From JAKJBL01 sp964461335 (GTDB lineage Bacteria > Bacillota > Clostridia > Christensenellales > CAG-138), in NCBI GenBank assembly GCA_964461335.1, contig CAYWTY010000040.1:1-14528 (forward strand): a DNA stretch of 14,528 bases, written 5' to 3'. This document shows positions 1 to 6,698 of this stretch, piece after piece. Each line of letters begins with the position of its first letter. Positions within the stretch are counted from its first letter, which is position 1. The notes beneath the pieces are model-generated. The model was not told where the DNA came from. It worked only from the letters and a program-made list of their open reading frames with translations, and ran no database searches. A program made the position numbers and the translations under genes.

Positions 1-510
1 CGCGACCTTTCTGTTGCAATTGTTATAGACAGCTCACAAATCGAAGACGACTATTCTGATAATGTCCGGAGCCTTGTTTCAAACGCAATAGGCGTTGAGC
101 ACACAAGAATAAGCGTTGAAATGCTCCCCTTCAAAAAATTCGAAGCTTCAGAGGCAGGCGAGTTCCAAGAAGCGTTCAGCACCCAGAAGGAGCTTTTGAA
201 CTTAACTTCATCAGCTTCAACAACGCGCCTCATTATTATTGCTGCAACTGCGCTGCTCTTAGTCGGCCTGCTTGTTGGCGCGCTATTTTCCTTAAAGCGC
301 AAGGGGGCTATACCTGTATATGATGTTAACCTCGAAGCTGTAAAGCCTCTAAGCTATGAGGTGGGCGGTGTAATGCATGGTGAGTCGGAGCATTCTCAGA
401 TACTAACAGATAAGGAAGATTCAAGCCTTACACAGCTTGAGCAATATATAGAAAAACGTCCTGAGTCCGTTGCGCAGCTTTTACGCAACTGGCTCTCTGA
501 TGATAGATAA
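1..510 (+). CDS. fliF: Flagellar MS-ring protein FliF, C-terminal part (5' end outside window)
   Basis: FliF builds the MS ring in the cytoplasmic membrane, the base of the flagellar motor. Only the last 169 residues are visible; the frame is open from base 1, so the start lies upstream. The visible part begins with the end of the periplasmic ring-building region (pattern LSVAIVID, then AIGV and ISVEMLPF, typical of FliF before its second membrane helix). A hydrophobic helix of about 22 residues follows (around bases 227-290, LIIIAATALLLVGLLVGALF). A charged cytoplasmic linker comes next, and the last about 30 residues, ending PESVAQLLRNWLSDD, match the conserved FliF tail that binds the N-terminal domain of FliG. 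That fits fliG starting 44 bases downstream. Identification rests on these motifs and on gene order; I am confident. Confidence 0.95.
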   Translation, partial: RDLSVAIVIDSSQIEDDYSDNVRSLVSNAIGVEHTRISVEMLPFKKFEASEAGEFQEAFSTQKELLNLTSSASTTRLIIIAATALLLVGLLVGALFSLKRKGAIPVYDVNLEAVKPLSYEVGGVMHGESEHSQILTDKEDSSLTQLEQYIEKRPESVAQLLRNWLSDDR

Positions 511-554
511 ATTAAAACGGGTTTGTAATACGCCTGCAGCAGGAGGGAGATTTT

Positions 555-1565
555 ATGGCGACTCAAGATGCGCTAACGCCAAAGGAAAAGGCGGCTGTGC
601 TTATGATTACGCTTGGCAAGGAGCATGCAGCAAAGCTCTACCCCTACCTCACAGAGGAAGAAATTGAGCAGCTTACGCTTAGCATTACAAGCATACGGCG
701 CATAGACTCGCAAATTAAAGATGCAGTTGTAAACGACTTTTTCGAAATCTGCATGGCACAGAAGTTTGTTTCAGAGGGCGGGATTGACTATGCAAAAGAG
801 GTGCTTGATGCTGCGTTTGGCGAAGCGCGCGCAAACGAGCTTATAACGCGCCTTTCTGCTGCGCTTCGTGTAAGACCTTTTGATTTTATACGCAAGGCGG
901 ATAGCTCCCAGGTAGTCAGCTTCCTCCAAAACGAGCACCCGCAGACAATCGCGCTTATCCTCTCGTATCTTGAGCCAAAGCAGTCTGCGCTTGTGCTCTC
1001 CTCGCTGCCTTTTGAAAAGCAGGCGAATGTTATTACGCGAATAGCGAATATGGGCGCAACATCACACGAATACGTTAAGGATACAGAGCGGGTTTTAGAG
1101 CATAAGCTTGCCTCAATGCTTATGGGCACGCATACGCTTGCAGGCGGAATTGACAGCCTTGTTCTAATTTTAAACTCTGTTGATAGAGGCACGGAAAAGC
1201 GGCTTTTGGGTACGCTTGAACAGCTTGACCCTGAGCTTGCAGAAGAAATTAAAAACAGGATGTTCGTATTTGAAGATATTACAAAGCTTACAAACCAGGC
1301 AATTCAGCGTGTGCTTCGCGAAATTGACAACCGCGATTTAGCAGTTGCGCTAAAGACAGCAGGCAAGGAAGTAACAAAGGCAATATTCGACAATATCTCA
1401 AAGCGCCTGCAGGAAATGATAACCGAAGATATGGAATTTATGGGGCCTATTCGTGTTCGCGATGTTGAAGAGGCGCAGCAGAAGATTGTAAACGTTATAC
1501 GCAGGCTTGACGATGCTGGCGAAATAATTATTTCGCGCTCTCAGGAGGACGAGCTGGTTGTTTAA
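555..1565 (+). CDS. fliG: Flagellar motor switch protein FliG
   Basis: FliG sits on the cytoplasmic face of the MS ring and takes torque from the MotA/MotB stator. The 336-residue length is normal. Visible landmarks are the N-terminal domain (EKAAVLMITLGKEHAAKL), the middle-domain EHPQTIA motif at residues 127-133, the MFVFED segment at 236-241, and the C-terminal torque region with charged residues in SKRLQEMITED (R284, E291, D292, corresponding to the stator-facing R281/D288/D289 region of E. coli). The tail EIIISRSQEDELVV is typical. The ATG has an AGGAGG at 541-546, eight bases upstream, which fixes the start. The stop overlaps the TTG start of fliH by eight bases, indicating translational coupling. 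Confidence 0.97.
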   Translation: MATQDALTPKEKAAVLMITLGKEHAAKLYPYLTEEEIEQLTLSITSIRRIDSQIKDAVVNDFFEICMAQKFVSEGGIDYAKEVLDAAFGEARANELITRLSAALRVRPFDFIRKADSSQVVSFLQNEHPQTIALILSYLEPKQSALVLSSLPFEKQANVITRIANMGATSHEYVKDTERVLEHKLASMLMGTHTLAGGIDSLVLILNSVDRGTEKRLLGTLEQLDPELAEEIKNRMFVFEDITKLTNQAIQRVLREIDNRDLAVALKTAGKEVTKAIFDNISKRLQEMITEDMEFMGPIRVRDVEEAQQKIVNVIRRLDDAGEIIISRSQEDELVV

Positions 1566-2262
1566 AATCGACAAATCATCTGTTGACTATCTCGACGAGG
1601 GCAAGTCAATAATAGTCAACCCGCTTAGCTCTAGCCAAAAGGGCATGGAGGGGAGCTTTGATGAAGAAGCAGGAAATGCTTCTGATGAGCTTCTTAAAAG
1701 CGCGCGCTTTGAAGCAAGCAAAATTATTGCAGATGCAACGCTAAAAGCAGACCAAATCCGAAATGAGGCTTGGCAAAAGGGTTTTACAGAAGGTAAGGCT
1801 GAGGCTTCTTCACAAACTGAAAAGAATAAAAACAGCTATAACACACGTCTCCGTATTTTAATTTCTTACCTAAAAGAGTATAGAAATTCGCTTGAAGCAG
1901 AGTTTGAATCGGATATTTTGCAGCTTTCTTTTTGTATTGCTGAAAAGATAGTTAATATTTCGCTCGAAAACAACGATATAGTATTTGAACAGCTTCTTAA
2001 GCAAATCGTACGCGACTATACATCGAGCGAACGGTTTGTTGTGCGTGTTCACCCAGAAGAGTATGAGCGCTTTTTCAAAGAAGACAGGGATTGGCTAAGT
2101 ACAGCACTTAATTGCGCACCGTTTACAGTTGTAGCGGATGCTTCTCTTGAAAAAGGCGGGCTTGTACTCGAAACAAGCGAAGGTATCATTGACGCTGGCC
2201 TCTTAACTCAGCTAAATTCGCTCAAAGGGACGCTTTGCGTGAATGGTGCCGAACATGACTAA
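1558..2262 (+). CDS. fliH: Flagellar export apparatus protein FliH
   Basis: FliH is the peripheral stalk and negative regulator of the export ATPase FliI, linking it to the C ring. The 234-residue protein has a variable N-terminus, a central helical stretch (residues about 48-90, rich in Ala, Lys and Glu, including EASKIIADATLKADQIR and GFTEGKAEA), and a C-terminal domain with FliH/HrpE features (LSFCIAEKIVN; RFVVRVHPEEYE; ending with a GGLVLETSEGIIDAGL segment). The start is TTG at 1558. It is supported by AGGAGG at 1543-1548 within the end of fliG, nine bases upstream, and no ATG lies nearby in frame. The end overlaps the start of fliI. Sequence conservation of FliH is low in general, so assignment also leans on its position between fliG and fliI. 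Confidence 0.92.
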   Translation: MFKIDKSSVDYLDEGKSIIVNPLSSSQKGMEGSFDEEAGNASDELLKSARFEASKIIADATLKADQIRNEAWQKGFTEGKAEASSQTEKNKNSYNTRLRILISYLKEYRNSLEAEFESDILQLSFCIAEKIVNISLENNDIVFEQLLKQIVRDYTSSERFVVRVHPEEYERFFKEDRDWLSTALNCAPFTVVADASLEKGGLVLETSEGIIDAGLLTQLNSLKGTLCVNGAEHD

Positions 2263-3583
2263 GCACTTTGACATCAATAAATATGTAGACATTATATACA
2301 GCGCGGATACCTACAAATATGTTGGTAAAATAACGCAGGTTGTAGGGCTTGCACTTGAATGCGCTGGCGTAAACGCTCGCATGGGCGATTTATGCCGCAT
2401 TTACAGCAGCTCGAGCAACTCACACATACTTGCAGACGTTGTAGGCTTTAAAGAAAACAAGCTGCTTTTAATGCCCCTTGGCGAGCTTAAGGGGGTTGCA
2501 CCAAACGACAATGTAGTCTCAACAGGCGAAACTCTCCGTGTGCCGGTAGGCATGGGGCTTTTGGGCAGGGTGCTTGATGTGTTCGGCGAACCTATGGATG
2601 GTAAAGGCGAACTCGTTTCAGAAGCAATGTACCCTATTGACAATAAGCCGCCCAACCCGTTAAAGCGAAAACCAATAAGCGAAGTACTTCCGCTTGGTGT
2701 AAAAGCAATAGATTCCCTTCTAACAATAGGCATGGGCCAAAGGATAGGCATTTTCGCAGGCAGCGGCGTAGGCAAAAGCACCCTCTTGGGGATGATTGCA
2801 AAAAACGCAACAGCAGATGTAAACGTAATTGTGCTGATTGGCGAACGCGGCCGCGAGGTACGCTCCTTCCTCGAAAACGATTTAAAGGAAGAAGGGCTAA
2901 GGCGTTCTGTTGTTGTAATTGCAACATCCGACCAACCTGCGCTTATCCGCCTAAAATCCGCAAGCGTTGGGACAAGCATTGCAGAATACTTCCGCGACAA
3001 GGGCTTAAATGTGCTTTTGATGATGGACTCACTCACCCGCTTTGCAATGGCGCAGCGCGAAATAGGCATGGCAATAGGCGAACCGCCTGTTTCAAGGGGC
3101 TATACGCCCTCAGTTTATGCAATAATGCCTAAGCTGCTTGAACGCTCAGGTTCAGCTGAAACCGGCTCTATAACAGGGCTTTATACTGTGCTTGTTGAAG
3201 GTGATGATTTAAACGAACCAATTTCAGATACTGTGCGCGGTATTCTTGATGGGCATATTGTACTCTCGCGAAGCTTGGCGAACAGCAACCATTACCCTGC
3301 GATAGACATTTTGGCAAGTGTGAGCAGGCTTATGCCGGAAATTGCCTCGCGTGAGCATAATGATATGGCTGGCAAAGTACGCAATATGCTCCATACCTAC
3401 AAAAAGGCGCAGGATTTAATCGCTGTCGGCGCCTACAAAAGGGGTACGGATGCTACCATTGACAGCGCAATAGAGCACCTTGAGCCTATAAACAGCTTGT
3501 TAAAGCAATATGCGGATGAAAACTTTACATTTGAGCAAACGCTTGAACAGCTTAAAAGCATTATAGGAGGTAGCGCCTCTTAA
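2243..3583 (+). CDS. fliI: Flagellum-specific export ATPase FliI
   Basis: FliI is the F1-beta-like hexameric ATPase that energises and unfolds substrates for flagellar type III export. The 446 residues show an N-terminal beta-barrel, the Walker A loop GSGVGKST (173-180), the GERGREV segment with the catalytic glutamate (E201), the Walker B strand NVLLMMDS ending in D262, and SGSAETGSIT (302-311). The C-terminal segment LMPEIASREH is typical of the FliI/SctN family. The ATG at 2243 has an AAGGGA at 2225-2230, but a second in-frame ATG at 2255 (which would overlap the fliH stop) gives a 442-residue protein starting MTKHFDINKYVDII, and would fit family N-termini equally well; I cannot decide between them. 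The stop overlaps the fliJ ATG by one base (TAATG). Confidence 0.97.
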   Translation: MVPNMTKHFDINKYVDIIYSADTYKYVGKITQVVGLALECAGVNARMGDLCRIYSSSSNSHILADVVGFKENKLLLMPLGELKGVAPNDNVVSTGETLRVPVGMGLLGRVLDVFGEPMDGKGELVSEAMYPIDNKPPNPLKRKPISEVLPLGVKAIDSLLTIGMGQRIGIFAGSGVGKSTLLGMIAKNATADVNVIVLIGERGREVRSFLENDLKEEGLRRSVVVIATSDQPALIRLKSASVGTSIAEYFRDKGLNVLLMMDSLTRFAMAQREIGMAIGEPPVSRGYTPSVYAIMPKLLERSGSAETGSITGLYTVLVEGDDLNEPISDTVRGILDGHIVLSRSLANSNHYPAIDILASVSRLMPEIASREHNDMAGKVRNMLHTYKKAQDLIAVGAYKRGTDATIDSAIEHLEPINSLLKQYADENFTFEQTLEQLKSIIGGSAS

Positions 3584-4023
3584 TGAAACGCTTTGAATTC
3601 TCGCTTCAATCTCTTAATGATATTGCGCTTGCAGTAGAAGAGCAGCTAATGCTTAAAATGCAGAAGATTCGCGAACAGCTAAACGCCATACAAAGTGCAA
3701 TTGAGGTAACGCGAAAAGAGCTAAGCTGCATACAGCAAAACTGCGCAGAGGATTTAGAATGCGGCGTTTGCAGCGACAAACTTGTTTCATACAGCCAATA
3801 CTTTGAAAAGCTCTCAGACGCAATTGAAATTCTTGAAGAAAAACGCTTAAAAGCAGAGCAGGAAAAGCAAAAGTGCCGCAAGGAACAGATAGAGAACAAA
3901 AAAGAACTGAAAACCTACGAAAAGCTCAGGCAGCGGCAGTATGAAGAATATTTGGTTGAGTTAGCAAGGGAAGAAGAAAAAAACATTGGGGATTTTGTCT
4001 CCTACCAAACTTCAATCAAATAA
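3583..4023 (+). CDS. fliJ: Flagellar export chaperone/stalk protein FliJ
   Basis: FliJ is the central gamma-like stalk of the FliI ring and escorts chaperone-substrate complexes to the export gate. The 146-residue protein is almost wholly predicted coiled coil, rich in Glu, Lys, Gln and Leu. It opens with KRFEFSLQSLNDIALAVEEQ, the usual FliJ start in which an F-x-F-x-L-x-x-L pattern leads into a long helix, and ends with a basic/acidic helix (RQRQYEEYLVELAREEEK). It has no membrane segment. AGGAGGT at 3565-3571 lies in the end of fliI, and ATG overlaps the fliI stop. Coiled-coil proteins are hard to tell apart by sequence alone, so position directly after fliI is part of the evidence. Confidence 0.9.
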   Translation: MKRFEFSLQSLNDIALAVEEQLMLKMQKIREQLNAIQSAIEVTRKELSCIQQNCAEDLECGVCSDKLVSYSQYFEKLSDAIEILEEKRLKAEQEKQKCRKEQIENKKELKTYEKLRQRQYEEYLVELAREEEKNIGDFVSYQTSIK

Positions 4024-4043
4024 GCAAATAAGCGAGGGTAAAG

Positions 4044-4727
4044 ATGGCTGAGAGCATAAAAACAGAAAAGCCTGCAAAAGGTGCACCGAACAAACGCGAA
4101 AAGCCGGTAAAGCCAGCTCAAAGGCAGCAAAAGCCTAAAGCTAAATCTGGCGGGGGCGGCTTCGGGTTTATACTGTTTTTACTCCTCTTTATAATGATTA
4201 TAGGTGCGCTTGCCATGGTTTACTTTAACATAGGCGGCTTTAAAGACAAAGCAGTTTTTGCACTTAAACTCAACGAACCAACACAAGCGCAGCTTGAAGA
4301 AGAAGAGGCTAAAGCAGAGGCGCTCCTTGAAGAAGAAGCTAAGCTTGAAGCAGAAGCTTCAGAACAAAAAAAAGTAGCAAAAGAGCTTAAGGCAAGGGAG
4401 CAGGCAGTTAAGAAAACCGAAGCAGAGCTAGCGCAAAAAGAAGAGGCGCTTTTACAAAAGGAAGCTGAGCTTCTTAAGCTTAATGAAGAGTTTAAAGCAA
4501 GCGAAGAGGCAGCAAAAAGCAAACAGCTTGATTTTGCAGCTGCAGCAGAAATATATGCTGCAATGGATGCTGAAAAGGCAGCTGCAGCACTCTCCGGGCT
4601 AAGAGACCCTGCAATTATAGCCCGCTACTTAATTCAAATGAACAAAGAAAAGGCAGCCGCAATTCTAAACTTTATGAGGACGAGCCTCGCAACCCGTGTT
4701 GCAAAAATAATAGAGCAAAGCAACTAA
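4044..4727 (+). CDS. MotE/YlxF-like membrane-anchored coiled-coil protein
   Basis: The 227-residue protein occupies the slot that ylxF holds between fliJ and fliK in Bacillus subtilis. It has a basic, Lys/Pro-rich cytoplasmic N-terminus (1-38), one strong membrane helix (about 40-62), a long Glu/Ala/Lys coiled coil (about 80-155), and a short C-terminal module (about 165-225) with two repeats of the type AxIYxxMxxEKAAxxL. That last module resembles the helical N-terminal domain of the MgtE magnesium channel, as seen in proteins annotated as MotE family. MotE in Rhizobia is a periplasmic chaperone for MotC; whether that applies here is unknown. By topology the coiled coil should lie outside the membrane. 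GAGGG at 4034-4038 supports the ATG. I infer a flagellar role from the operon only. Confidence 0.8.
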   Translation: MAESIKTEKPAKGAPNKREKPVKPAQRQQKPKAKSGGGGFGFILFLLLFIMIIGALAMVYFNIGGFKDKAVFALKLNEPTQAQLEEEEAKAEALLEEEAKLEAEASEQKKVAKELKAREQAVKKTEAELAQKEEALLQKEAELLKLNEEFKASEEAAKSKQLDFAAAAEIYAAMDAEKAAAALSGLRDPAIIARYLIQMNKEKAAAILNFMRTSLATRVAKIIEQSN

Positions 4728-4764
4728 TCTCATTATTCCAAAAAGAATTTAACCTAAAGATGTT

Positions 4765-6045
4765 ATGCGCCTAAGTTCTAGGCGCTTAGCTAAATATACA
4801 GTTTTGGGAGGTGATCATATCATAAACATTGTCGATGCACAAACTTTGGGGTTTGATGTTCAGCCTTCACCTGTTTTAGGTGAGCCGGCTCTTAATGACG
4901 TATTTAGGGCAATTTGCGAAAACGCCCTAAAAAACATGGAGCCTTGCTTAATAAAAAGTGAAAAGCCAAAGAACACAGACACCGAAATGTGCGGGCTTGG
5001 GCTAGAAGCACTGCTCTATGCAGCGCTAGCGCCAAGCCTTACGCAGCCGCATGCAACGTGCTGCAGCGAAGATACTGCTGCAAGCATTCTCGAAGGATTC
5101 GAGTTGCAAAACCGAGAAGAAAGCATAGGCAAATTAGAGGCAGCGCAGTTTTTGCCCATTGACATGGGTGAAGAAGGCGAGGTAAGCGCAACAAGCGCAA
5201 CAAGCGCAAACAGCGCAAATAGCGCAACAAGCGCAAATAGCGCAACAAGCGCAAATAGCGCAACAAGCGCAACAAGCGCAACAAGCGCAAAAATGCCTCT
5301 AGAATTTATGCTTGAGCCGGTGAGCGAACAGGCAGGGATGCCCGAAACAGACTCAATTGAAAAAGCAGGCGCGAAAATCGAGGCGCCGCAGGAAGGGTAT
5401 CTTTGCCCCTTGGAGAATGCTCTTATCTTGGGGGAAAAAGAAGAGGCGATAGGGGAGAGTGTGCGCCCAAAAGAGGGCGAGCGCAAAACCCCGGTTAATG
5501 AAACCCAAGTGCAGCAAAGTGCAGACTCTGCAGCTTTTGTAAGCCGGACTTTGAAGGCAGCAGAGCAAAATGAAGAGAGTGCCGCATCTCTTGAGGCACC
5601 TGTAAAACTTACAAAAGAGGCGTTTGACGAAAACATACAAAGAATTGTTAAAAGCGTAACTAAATATTCCGCTGATGGAGCGGAGGAGTTTAAAATCTCA
5701 CTAAAACCTGAGTTTTTAGGCGAGGTCAGCATAAGGCTCATAAAAGATGCAAATGGAGTAAGCGCGCATATTAAAACAGCGCATGAAGCTACAAAAGCGC
5801 TTTTACAGTCCGGCCTTACTGAGCTTGTTGAGCAAATGCGCGCTAAGGGGATTGACATAGGCACACTCGATGTTTCAGTTGATTTACTAAACTCCACATT
5901 TACAAATGGCAGAGATAGCCAAAGGCAGAATGAAAGTGCCCAAAAAAGGCGCCAAACACACAGCCAACTAAGGCAGAGCGAGCAGTTTATTAGGGCAGTT
6001 GAACATGTGCTTTTGCCAAACAGCTCTGTTGAATATCAGGCGTGA
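4765..6045 (+). CDS. fliK: Flagellar hook-length control protein FliK
   Basis: FliK measures hook length while being secreted and switches export specificity through its C-terminal domain. The C-terminal domain (about residues 296-375) is clear: it contains LKPEFLG (313-319) followed by VSIRLI and later LVEQMRAKGIDIGTLDVSV, the Flg_hook pattern. The N-terminal half is low-complexity and poorly conserved, as is normal. It includes a perfect Ser-Ala-Thr/Asn repeat (residues 141-176). The start is uncertain. ATG 4765 is the only ordinary start codon upstream of the domain without conflict, but has no ribosome binding site and opens on a hairpin. A nine-base Shine-Dalgarno at 4807-4815 points instead to initiation at ATC 4819 or ATA 4822, giving 408 or 407 residues. 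The stop overlaps a GTG near flgD. Role is secure, start is not. Confidence 0.88.
   Translation: MRLSSRRLAKYTVLGGDHIINIVDAQTLGFDVQPSPVLGEPALNDVFRAICENALKNMEPCLIKSEKPKNTDTEMCGLGLEALLYAALAPSLTQPHATCCSEDTAASILEGFELQNREESIGKLEAAQFLPIDMGEEGEVSATSATSANSANSATSANSATSANSATSATSATSAKMPLEFMLEPVSEQAGMPETDSIEKAGAKIEAPQEGYLCPLENALILGEKEEAIGESVRPKEGERKTPVNETQVQQSADSAAFVSRTLKAAEQNEESAASLEAPVKLTKEAFDENIQRIVKSVTKYSADGAEEFKISLKPEFLGEVSIRLIKDANGVSAHIKTAHEATKALLQSGLTELVEQMRAKGIDIGTLDVSVDLLNSTFTNGRDSQRQNESAQKRRQTHSQLRQSEQFIRAVEHVLLPNSSVEYQA
4767..4785 (+). other. Perfect 7-bp hairpin in the fliK leader
   Basis: Arms GCGCCTA (4767-4773) and TAGGCGC (4779-4785) enclose the loop AGTTC. No T-run follows, so it is unlikely to be a strong terminator. 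It lies between the MotE-like gene and the strong fliK ribosome binding site. If fliK began at ATG 4765, the hairpin would lie inside the first codons. Confidence 0.6.
4807..4815 (+). promoter_or_regulatory. fliK: Near-perfect Shine-Dalgarno upstream of fliK
   Basis: GGAGGTGAT is fully complementary to the 3' end of 16S rRNA (anti-SD AUCACCUCC). The usual distance points to codons at 4819 (ATC) or 4822 (ATA), in frame with FliK; no ATG, GTG or TTG lies within a normal distance in that frame. Confidence 0.65.
5185..5292 (+). repeat. fliK: 12 x 9-bp tandem repeat encoding (Ser-Ala-Thr/Asn) in fliK
   Basis: Twelve head-to-tail units of AGCGCAxxx, seven AGCGCAACA, three AGCGCAAAT, one AGCGCAAAC and a last AGCGCAAAA, encode SAT, SAN and SAK. 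Serine is AGC and alanine GCA in every unit, with no synonymous change. An 18-base unit AGCGCAAATAGCGCAACA is repeated exactly three times (5212-5265), showing a second tier of duplication. The repeat keeps the reading frame at any unit number. Confidence 0.97.
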
Positions 6046-6056
6046 AAGGAGCAAAT

Positions 6057-6674
6057 ATGCCAAGTTCTATAGAGACACAGCCATTAGCTGCAAGAACGCT
6101 TGATGAGCTTCAAAAAAGCCAGCGCATAGCAAACCAAAAGCTCGGCAAGGATGCTTTTGTAAAGCTGCTTGTTGCACAACTGGGCAGCCAGGATCCGCTC
6201 AACCCTTCAAGCGACACAGAGTTTATTGCTCAGCTTGCACAGTTTTCCATGCTTGAAGAGCTTCAATCATTAGGCGCTGCTTCGCTCCAATCCCAAGCGT
6301 ATTCCCTTATTGGGAAATATGTCTATGTAAATGACACAGAAAGCGGCACAGTTAACGCAGAGCTTAAGTTTGGCAAAGTTGATGGCGTGTTCAAACAAAA
6401 CGGCCTTGACTATGTTGTTATAGGCGATGAGAAGTATCCCTTAAGCAATGTCGTAGGGCTTGCGAATGTTGAAAGCGAGAGCGCAAACACATCGCTTTCA
6501 ACTAATGCGCATCTTATAGGCAAAACTGTTAAGCACCAGTTAAGGGATGAAAACGGCGAAATGCTTTCACTAAGCGGGGTAATTAGCAGGCTCTTTATAA
6601 AAGACGGCATCCCCTTTGCAAGCACAGGGGAACATGAGTTCCCTCTCTCGAATATTTTAGAAATCACTTCTTAA
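6057..6674 (+). CDS. flgD: Flagellar hook capping protein FlgD
   Basis: FlgD is the cap on which hook subunits assemble. The conserved N-terminal domain is present: GKDAFVKLLVAQLGSQDPLNP (residues 30-50), then DTEFIAQLAQFSMLEELQ. I chose ATG 6057, with AAAGGAG at 6045-6051 five bases upstream; an upstream GTG at 6042 overlaps the fliK stop and would precede its own ribosome binding site. The resulting protein is 205 residues, which is longer than the Bacillus-type FlgD of about 140. The extra length is a second copy of the small beta-rich C-terminal module: residues 84-138 and 153-204 both run from LIGK to PLSN. Function is well supported by domain and neighbours. Confidence 0.95.
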   Translation: MPSSIETQPLAARTLDELQKSQRIANQKLGKDAFVKLLVAQLGSQDPLNPSSDTEFIAQLAQFSMLEELQSLGAASLQSQAYSLIGKYVYVNDTESGTVNAELKFGKVDGVFKQNGLDYVVIGDEKYPLSNVVGLANVESESANTSLSTNAHLIGKTVKHQLRDENGEMLSLSGVISRLFIKDGIPFASTGEHEFPLSNILEITS

Positions 6675-6698
6675 ATCAGTTAATGGAGGAAAAAAGCC

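Noticed and set aside
511..554. The CCTGCAGCAGG sequence before fliG as a hairpin hiding the ribosome binding site
   Set aside because: The loop is too short for the long pairing and the remaining three-base pairing is too weak.
2401..3069. A 222-codon minus-strand open frame opposite fliI
   Set aside because: It lies entirely within the conserved ATPase coding frame and has no family-like motif; codon bias explains it.
4835..4879. Small open frame starting at ATG 4835 after the fliK Shine-Dalgarno
   Set aside because: It is only 14 codons and lies 23 bases after the core of the ribosome binding site, too far for normal initiation.
5016..5897. A 293-codon open frame on the minus strand opposite fliK, with repeated Ala-Leu-Val/Phe units
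   Set aside because: It is the mirror of the biased codons and the 9-bp repeat of fliK; no ribosome binding site or promoter supports it, and it lies wholly within a gene with a recognised domain.
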